A stretch of DNA of 64,000 nucleotides, from positions 1 through 64,000 of the forward strand of contig PXRT01000015.1 of NCBI GenBank assembly GCA_003020925.1, read 5' to 3'. The notes under the pieces are model-generated. The model had not been told where the DNA came from. It worked only from the letters and a program-made list of their open reading frames with translations, and searched no databases. This DNA is from Halobacteriales archaeon QS_6_64_34 (GTDB lineage Archaea; Halobacteriota; Halobacteria; Halobacteriales; Haloarculaceae). The position numbers were made by a program, and so were the translations under genes. Below are positions 58,406 through 64,000 of this stretch, one piece after another. How positions within the stretch are numbered: position 1 is the stretch's first letter; each line of letters begins with the position of its first letter.

Positions 58406-59500
58406 ATGACCCGGGAAGTGCTCGCCATCGGGCCACGGTCGCCACCCATCACCGGGCCCGGGCTGAAAAACAGATACATCCAGAGCGGGCTCGAAGACCA
58501 CGGGCTCGATGTCACGTGGGTGAACACGCTCGAGACGCGCCCGAAGACGGTCGTCGATATCCTCTCGAAGACGCTCTCCTACGACGCATACATACTGAGC
58601 GCGTCGACGAAGGTCCGACTCGGCGTGGCGCCGCTGCTGGCGACGAAACTCCGCGCTCCCGATACACACGGCGCCCTGTTCCCGGCCGGCGGGGAGTTCG
58701 CGGACGAACTCCGCGCCATGCCGGGTCCGCTCCGGCAGTTCTACTGCCGAACTTTCTCGACGTTCGACGGCGTCTATCCCCAGACTGACGAGCTGAGTAG
58801 GGACCTTCGCGCCCTATTCGATGACTCGGTCCAGGTCCGGACGGTGCCGAACCTCCGCCCGCTGCCGGAGCGGGCGGCGTCGGACACTGGCGGGCCGAGC
58901 GACACTCTCCGGCTGGCGTACGTCGGGCGCATCAAGGAGTCCAAGGGACTCGACGACCTACTTTCGGCCTACGAGCGGGCCACCGACGCCGGAACCGACG
59001 TCGTGCTCGACATCTACGGTCACTTCCTGCCCGACGACCCCTACGAGGACCGCTTTCTCGACCGGTGTAGCCAACTGCCCGGCGCCAGGTTCCACGGCAA
59101 GTTGCCGAACGAAGACGTCATCCCGACGCTGCAGGACGCCGACGCGTTCATGTTCCCGACCGTCTACGACGGGGAGGGGTTCCCCGGGGCCCTGGTCGAG
59201 GCCTTCGCCGCCGGCTGTCCCGTGCTGGCGACGGACTGGAACTTCAACGCCGATATCGTGACCGACGGCGTCGACGGGCGGCTGTTCGACCCCCACGACG
59301 TGGCGGCGCTGTCGAGCCACATCGAGGAACTCGCCGACGACCCGGCCCTGCTTTCGGACCTCCAGGACGGGGCCCGCCAGACGGGCCGCCAGTACAGCGT
59401 CGAGCGAGTCACTGCGGGTATCATCGAGAATCTCGACGCGAGCGGGTGGGACCTGCCCGAACCGACCGTCGAGCGGTCCCGGACCGTCGAACCGATGTAA
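58406..59500 (+). CDS. GT4 glycosyltransferase
   Basis: 364 residues from MTREVLAIGPRSPPITGPGL. The N-terminal part has GPGLKNRYIQSGLEDHGLDV. The donor domain shows LAYVGRIKESKGLDDLLSAY, VVLDIYGHFLPDDPYEDRFL, ARFHGKLPNEDVIPTLQDAD and FMFPTVYDGEGFPGALVEAF (E-x7-E). It belongs to the same large family as the neighbour at 56934 but is not a close copy. No membrane helix. It is transcribed away from that neighbour, with 287 bp between the starts. Confidence 0.88.
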   Translation: MTREVLAIGPRSPPITGPGLKNRYIQSGLEDHGLDVTWVNTLETRPKTVVDILSKTLSYDAYILSASTKVRLGVAPLLATKLRAPDTHGALFPAGGEFADELRAMPGPLRQFYCRTFSTFDGVYPQTDELSRDLRALFDDSVQVRTVPNLRPLPERAASDTGGPSDTLRLAYVGRIKESKGLDDLLSAYERATDAGTDVVLDIYGHFLPDDPYEDRFLDRCSQLPGARFHGKLPNEDVIPTLQDADAFMFPTVYDGEGFPGALVEAFAAGCPVLATDWNFNADIVTDGVDGRLFDPHDVAALSSHIEELADDPALLSDLQDGARQTGRQYSVERVTAGIIENLDASGWDLPEPTVERSRTVEPM

Positions 59501-59511
59501 TAAGTGGCCCC

Positions 59512-60510
59512 TCAGCTTCGGAGGGCCTGGACTCGTTGCCCGAGTGTGTGAGTTCGTTCGCCACCCAGAGCGGCCAGGAGGTACGTCGCGAACTGCGGTT
59601 CGTACGGGTAGTCCCGGACAGCGCTGGACAGCAGCTCCCGGGCGCGGCCGTACTGACCGGCATGAAAGGCGCTCTTGCCGGCCCGGAAGGCCGCCCAGGC
59701 CCGGAACTTCCGGCGGAAGCGGTCGCCGTACCCGGCGGCCAGGGGCTCGAACTCCTCGACGAACAGCTCGTAGCCCCGCTGGGTCTTCTCGAAGTCCTCG
59801 GTCAGTCGACCCGGCGACTCACAGTCGTAGACGACCAGCGGTTCGGGTATCCGTGTGAAAGCCGTCTCCCGCGAGAGATGCACGAACCACTCCAGGTCGG
59901 CCCAGCAGGGAAACCGCTCGTCCAGCGGGACCTGCTCGGCGACGGCAGTCTCGACCAGCGCGACGGACATCGAGCCGACGACGTTCGCACAGAGTAAGGC
60001 CTTCGTCATGTCGCCGTCGACGGGGTCGGGAATCTCGATGCGCGCCTCGTCGGGGAGGACGCGTTTGATACCGCAGTAGGCGACGCCGGCCGCCTCGTCG
60101 GCTTCGATAGCGTGGACCTGTCGGGCCAGTTTCTTCGGGCGCCAGCGGTCGTCGTCGTCGAGGAAGGCGACGTACTCGCCACCCGCCGCGTCGATACCGG
60201 TGTTTCGGGCGGCGTTTGCCCCCCGGTTGGTCTCGTGGCGGACCACCTGGTGGGTGGCAAGCGAGTCCAGGTCGACATCGGCCAGAACCTCGCGGGCCGG
60301 CGTCTCCGAGTGGTCGTCTACGACGACCAGTTCGACGTTGTCGTAGGTCTGCTCGCGGACGCTCTCGACGGCCGAGCGGAGGTGGTCGGGCCGGTTGTAG
60401 GTCGTGACGACGGCGGTGACGAGCGGGGATGTCACGGCTGTACCCCCTGCCGGCACGGCTGTCGGTCGGTCCAAGTACTCACCGGTCGGTGCCCCGGACA
60501 CCCGGGGCAT
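59512..60510 (-). CDS. GT2 glycosyltransferase
   Basis: 332 residues if started at MPRVSGAPTGEYLDRPTAV; a GTG at about 60435 before TSPLVTAVVTTYNRPDHLRS is an alternative. Motifs: VTAVVTTYNRPDHLRSAVES, NVELVVVDDHSETPAREVLA, GANAARNTGIDAAGGEYVAF and LDDDDRWRPKKLARQVHAIE (D-x-D). The C-terminal 100 residues are helical (LSRETAFTRIPEPLVVYDCE on to RARELLSSAVRDYPYEPQFA). It is the third GT2 enzyme of the locus. Confidence 0.88.
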   Translation of the reverse strand: MPRVSGAPTGEYLDRPTAVPAGGTAVTSPLVTAVVTTYNRPDHLRSAVESVREQTYDNVELVVVDDHSETPAREVLADVDLDSLATHQVVRHETNRGANAARNTGIDAAGGEYVAFLDDDDRWRPKKLARQVHAIEADEAAGVAYCGIKRVLPDEARIEIPDPVDGDMTKALLCANVVGSMSVALVETAVAEQVPLDERFPCWADLEWFVHLSRETAFTRIPEPLVVYDCESPGRLTEDFEKTQRGYELFVEEFEPLAAGYGDRFRRKFRAWAAFRAGKSAFHAGQYGRARELLSSAVRDYPYEPQFATYLLAALGGERTHTLGQRVQALRS

Positions 60511-60565
60511 GGCGTCGTCCCCATCGACTGTCTCCAGTCCCGGAGGCCCCCTAAGTATAGGACGG

Positions 60566-60955
60566 CTACGACGGGGCCGCCATGACCCGGAGATAAATGA
60601 TATAGGAAAGCACCGCAAAGCAGAGCCACGTAATCGCGTTCACGACCTGCCACCACTGCCCGGTCGTCCCTCGCGGGGCGAACAGTACCCGGTTGCACAG
60701 CAAGCCGATGAAGGACACGATGAAATACAGGCGCGCGGACAGCAACTCGAGCACGAACAACAGCGCCAGCGTGACGGCCATCCAGAGGAGCTGTCCGGTG
60801 ACGAGCAGTGTCCGGTCGCCCGCGTCTTGTGTCCGGGAGGTGTACCCGGCGCTCGAACGGGACCCCGTCCGGCTTGTATCGCCGGCCATCGACCTGACGA
60901 CCCCGACACAGCGGACACAGAGACTCGCCACGTAGCTGAGTGGGCTCACGGCCAC
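60566..60955 (-). CDS. Small membrane protein of the glycan locus
   Basis: 129 residues from the Met at 60955, or 107 from the Met at 60889 (MAGDTSRTGSRSSAGYTSR). Three hydrophobic segments: LLVTGQLLWMAVTLALLFVL, ARLYFIVSFIGLLCNRVLF and VVNAITWLCFAVLSYIIYLR. No known family is recognised. The gene is 56 bp upstream of the GT2 gene on the same strand, so it could be co-transcribed with it. Confidence 0.55.
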   Translation of the reverse strand: MAVSPLSYVASLCVRCVGVVRSMAGDTSRTGSRSSAGYTSRTQDAGDRTLLVTGQLLWMAVTLALLFVLELLSARLYFIVSFIGLLCNRVLFAPRGTTGQWWQVVNAITWLCFAVLSYIIYLRVMAAPS

Positions 60956-61273
60956 CCCGTTCCCGTCGAATGTACCATGTTTCCCATCGCGTGACTTCTC
61001 ACACTGGCGGTACTCAGTTAGTTACGTACTACGCATACACCCCGGCCGCTGGCAAATCGGGGGCCGGGGCGGGGCCGAGCAGTTCAGGGGCGGCGTAACA
61101 AACTATCAGTGTGGGTATCCCGGGAGCATGGGTGAACCGTATACCGACCCCACGCGACCGGGCCGGTCCCGGTCCGTGGTCGTGGCGGGCGGCGGTGACC
61201 GGCAGTCGGACCGACCGGGCGAGAACGGATGGGCGCAACCGAACCGAACGGCCAACCGGGGCTCCCACCGATG
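60956..61273. other. Intergenic region without a convincing gene
   Basis: About 320 bases between divergently arranged genes. It holds a locally A+T-rich part near 61010-61030 (cagttagttacgtactacg), suitable for promoter elements of either gene, and GC-rich sequence with no coding signature. The in-frame ATG at 61229 upstream of the heparinase-like gene is not clearly part of it. Confidence 0.4.
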
Positions 61274-63163
61274 AGTGACAGCAGCTCCCGGCTCTCACAG
61301 CTCACCGACACCGAGACGGCGCCGCTTTTGTACCGGACGGTTCGGAACATGCAGACCGAGCAGCTACTGGGTGTCGCCGACCGGACGCTCCGTCAACTCG
61401 TCGTCCCCTCCTTACCGCTGGACGCCGACCAGTGGTACGACCGTCGTGTCCCGAGCGGGCTGGCCATCAGACCCGGGCCGATTCGAGGGAACACCACGAC
61501 GCTACGACGGTGTCTCGGCTCCGAGACGCGCGCGAGCTACCGCGAGCGCGCCGACGAAACCGTCTCGGGGACGGTGACGCTCCTGTCCCGGTCGGTATCG
61601 GTGGCCGACGACGACGGCGTCGGCTGGCTCGCGGACGACGTGCTGGAACCGCCCGCAATGTGGGCCCTGCAGTTCCACGGCTTCGAGTTCCTGTCGTGGG
61701 CGACGCTGGGCTACGACGGGCCGGAGGCGTGTCCGGCGGTCATCGAGACGTTCGCCGACTGGCTCGCTGACTGGGACGATGCCGGGGCGACCCGAATCGG
61801 CGCGCCGGGGTATCTCCGGCGGGCCTGGACGCCCCACGCCGTCTCGCTTCGGGTCATGCATCTCGTCCGTCTGTGTGCGTGGGTCCGCCGCGATACGGGT
61901 ATCGAGGCGCTTGCGGCCCGGCTGGTCTACCGCAACGCCGCCTTCCTCTCCAACCACGTCGAGTACGACGTCGGTGGCAACCATCTGATAGAGAACGGCG
62001 CCGCGCTGGTGCTTGCGGGCACCCTCTTCGACGGCGAGGGGGAGGGGTGGCTCCAGCAGGGCATCGACGTGCTGGTCGACGCGGGCGACCAGTTCCTCGA
62101 GGACGGCGGCCACTTCGAGCGCAGCCCGATGTATCACGCGATAGCGCTCACCAGGTATCTGACGGTCGTAGACCTGCTGCGCCGACAGGGGCGGTCGATA
62201 CCGACCGAACTCCGCGAGGTGGCCGTCGAGGCCACCGCCTTCCTCCAGCGGTTGTCCCCACCCGACGGCCGGATTCCGCTGTGGAACGACGCGGTGTTCG
62301 GTGAGGCCCTGCCGATGGCCGCCGCGCTCCGGTACGCCGACGCCGTCGGCGTGGACGCGACGGCGACGGCCGGTGAGTCGCTCCCGGCGTCGGGCTACTA
62401 CTGGCTCGGCGACGGCGACGACCGGCTGCTGGTCGATGGGGGCCAACCCGGGCCGGCCCACCTGCCCGGTCACACCCACAACGACCAGCTCGCGGTGTCG
62501 TTCTGGGCCGACGGAAAGCGCCTCCTGACCGACTCGGGGACCCCCTCATACGCGCCCACGAACCGACGCGAGTACGCCCGCAGCGTCCGCGCGCACAACA
62601 CTGTCCAGTACGGCGACACCGAGCCGATGGCCATCGGCGGAAGCTACCTGCTGGGTCGGCGGGTCGAGCCCTCGGCCACCGTGACCGGCGCCGACGGGGT
62701 CGACGTCTTCGACGGGCGGTACAGCCGCGAGGCGACACCCCGCTACAGCCACCGGCGGCGGGTGTACCACGACGAAGACTGGTGGCTGGTCTGGGACACG
62801 GTCGACGCCGACGCGGCGGCGACGGTGACGAGCCGACTCCACGTAGCGCCCGGCGTCGAGGTCGAACACGTCGACGACGGCGGCCAGCCCCGATTCGAAC
62901 TCGTCGCGGGCGAGTCGTCCGCTGCGTCGGTCGTCCCGCTGGGGGCCAAGCGGGTGACCCTCGCGACGAGCGAGTTCTTCCCGGAGTTCGGTCGCGCCGA
63001 GAGCCGGCCGAAGCTGTCACTGGAGTCCGACGGGAGCGCAGTCAACTTCGGCTTCCTCCTCTCGCGGGCCACCCCCCGGTCGGTCGCCGTCGACCACGAC
63101 GGCGCGGGCGTGGCCGGGCTCTCCATCGACGACGACTACCGCTCGCTACCGGCGACGACGTGA
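61274..63163 (+). CDS. Heparinase II/III-family polysaccharide lyase
   Basis: 629 residues from MSDSSSRLSQLTDTETAPLL. An alpha/alpha toroid covers about residues 60-370 (AMWALQFHGFEFLSWATLGY, HVEYDVGGNHLIENGAALVL, LEDGGHFERSPMYHAIALTR), and a heparinase II/III-type beta-sandwich follows (AHLPGHTHNDQLAVSFWADG, LLTDSGTPSYAPTNRREYAR, SVRAHNTVQYGDTEP). The conserved N-H-x-x-x-N and HTHND-type residues fit the lyase site. No signal peptide is seen, so it may work in the cytoplasm or on lipid-linked chains. It should cut uronic-acid polymers, matching ManNAcA made by WecB/WecC. Confidence 0.87.
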   Translation, partial: SDSSSRLSQLTDTETAPLLYRTVRNMQTEQLLGVADRTLRQLVVPSLPLDADQWYDRRVPSGLAIRPGPIRGNTTTLRRCLGSETRASYRERADETVSGTVTLLSRSVSVADDDGVGWLADDVLEPPAMWALQFHGFEFLSWATLGYDGPEACPAVIETFADWLADWDDAGATRIGAPGYLRRAWTPHAVSLRVMHLVRLCAWVRRDTGIEALAARLVYRNAAFLSNHVEYDVGGNHLIENGAALVLAGTLFDGEGEGWLQQGIDVLVDAGDQFLEDGGHFERSPMYHAIALTRYLTVVDLLRRQGRSIPTELREVAVEATAFLQRLSPPDGRIPLWNDAVFGEALPMAAALRYADAVGVDATATAGESLPASGYYWLGDGDDRLLVDGGQPGPAHLPGHTHNDQLAVSFWADGKRLLTDSGTPSYAPTNRREYARSVRAHNTVQYGDTEPMAIGGSYLLGRRVEPSATVTGADGVDVFDGRYSREATPRYSHRRRVYHDEDWWLVWDTVDADAAATVTSRLHVAPGVEVEHVDDGGQPRFELVAGESSAASVVPLGAKRVTLATSEFFPEFGRAESRPKLSLESDGSAVNFGFLLSRATPRSVAVDHDGAGVAGLSIDDDYRSLPATT

Positions 63164-63275
63164 CGGGCAGCTCCCGATGGGACAGATTACTCCGGTGGAG
63201 AAAGAATGGTAACAATGTCGAAACCAAGCGGTAGGCGGCGCTTTCTTATCCCACTGTGTGTGGTCGAGTCAGTCA

Positions 63276-64000
63276 ATGGTTCGTGGCCGAAGGAGGGGGA
63301 CCGGTGCGGTCTCGACACTCCTCGACCTCGCGGTCGTCTGTGGTATCGCACTCGCAACGTACGGCGCCTGGCTGCTCCCGGAGCTCCGGTTGGGTCCGGG
63401 TCGCATCCTGCTTGGCGCCGCCTTCGTCCTGCTGGCGCCCGGGTACGCGGTGACGGCGGCGCTGTTTCCCCGCCGGGAGTCGACCCTGTCTAGGACGGGT
63501 GGTCGACTCGCGCCCGGCCATCTCACGGGGCTCGAACGGGTCGTGTACGCGGTCGGGCTCAGCATCGTCACCGTCCCACTGCTGGCGCTGTTCCTGAACT
63601 TCACGCAGTGGGGTATCACCTCGCAGTCCGTCCGCCTGGCGCTGCTGTCGCTTGTGCTGGTCGCGACGGGTATGGCTACGGTCCGTCGCCTGCGTGTCCC
63701 ACCGAACGAGCGGTTCCGGCTACCGCTCGGTAACGCCTTCTCGGGTCTCACGAGTACGCGACCGGCCACCGCCGTCATCGCGGTCCTGTTCGTCCTGTCG
63801 CTGGCCGTCGCCGGGTCGGCCCTCGCGACGGTCGATAGTGGCCAGCAGCTCACCGAGTTCTACCTCCTGTCACAGGACGAGGAGACGGGCGAACTCGTCG
63901 CCGACGACTACCCGGAGGCGATTTCACCACGGGGCAGCGCGCCCATCTTCGTCGGTATCGAAAACCGGGAGGCCGGGTCGACGGAGTACACCGTCCTGGC
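63276..64000 (+). CDS. DUF1616 membrane protein, cut by the window end
   Basis: At least 241 residues from MVRGRRRGTGAVSTLLDLAV; the gene runs out of the window. Four to five membrane helices are seen, including LLGAAFVLLAPGYAVTAALF and RVVYAVGLSIVTVPLLALFL, with the family phrase LFLNFTQWGIT. After helix 5 the extracellular part starts (TVDSGQQLTEFYLLSQDEET to GIENREAGSTEYTVL). DUF1616 proteins in haloarchaea lie in N-glycosylation or EPS loci; function is unknown. The basic N-terminus is a good in-cytoplasm start. Confidence 0.82.
   Translation, partial: MVRGRRRGTGAVSTLLDLAVVCGIALATYGAWLLPELRLGPGRILLGAAFVLLAPGYAVTAALFPRRESTLSRTGGRLAPGHLTGLERVVYAVGLSIVTVPLLALFLNFTQWGITSQSVRLALLSLVLVATGMATVRRLRVPPNERFRLPLGNAFSGLTSTRPATAVIAVLFVLSLAVAGSALATVDSGQQLTEFYLLSQDEETGELVADDYPEAISPRGSAPIFVGIENREAGSTEYTVL

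Overview
The window is a stretch of haloarchaeal chromosome, most likely from the Haloarculaceae (Haloarcula/Halomicrobium/Halorientalis-like). The evidence is a GC-rich sequence with strongly acidic predicted proteins, frequent GTG starts with short or absent leaders, Tat-dependent lipoproteins (halocyanin, PQQ-type sugar dehydrogenase), TatA, an FeS photolyase, bacteriorhodopsin-free but otherwise typical haloarchaeal housekeeping genes, and many small proteins known mainly from haloarchaea. The taxonomic call is inference from gene content.

Region 1-7 kb starts inside a structured repeat and holds decayed genes: an ABC ATPase fused to a permease tail, a histidine kinase reduced by deletions, and an ABC-2 permease remnant. 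Between them lie intact genes: a HAD phosphatase, a secreted sugar dehydrogenase, an MTH865 protein, and a DtxR-type metalloregulator translationally coupled to a GDT1/UPF0016 manganese-type exporter. Region 6.8-22.3 kb is mostly housekeeping: copper ATPase CopA, an ABC1 kinase, an FeS photolyase, halocyanin, TatA, two tRNAs (Arg-CCT, Gly-TCC), two peroxiredoxin-like proteins, an HD hydrolase, a Trm9-like methyltransferase, an RtcB ligase whose 3' end looks replaced, a DUF2178/XRE regulatory pair, and an acyl-CoA dehydrogenase.

Region 22.4-28.8 kb is a patch of acquired and decaying DNA. It contains a toxin-antitoxin-like pair whose toxin carries an in-frame stop, two further copies of the structured repeat (one complete, with 47-bp perfect terminal inverted repeats), a broken PPOX gene and several gene fragments. 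Glutamate dehydrogenase, a CitE-like lyase and a MaoC dehydratase sit among them. Region 28.8-43.5 kb is central metabolism: an acyl-CoA carboxylase carboxyltransferase with an unusual N-terminal domain, fructose bisphosphatase, hydroxyacyl-CoA dehydrogenase, a B12-binding mutase subunit with MeaB, a thiolase with its DUF35 partner, a bactofilin-like protein and a YchF-like GTPase.

Region 43.5-64 kb is a surface polysaccharide or glycan locus. It includes WecB and WecC (UDP-ManNAcA synthesis), three GT2 and two GT4 glycosyltransferases, a Gfo/Idh/MocA oxidoreductase, a Wzx-type flippase, a HAD hydrolase, a heparinase II/III-like lyase, a DUF1616 membrane protein, and an unusual three-gene unit of PPC lipoprotein, tail-fibre-like protein and parallel beta-helix protein facing a second, Tat-exported beta-helix protein.

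Most promising for follow-up: (i) the structured repeat family at 1-144, 23326-23395 and 27261-27472, whose central stems differ in sequence but keep their pairing; (ii) the beta-helix/tail-fibre-like unit at 49685-54283; (iii) the RtcB 3'-end replacement scar.
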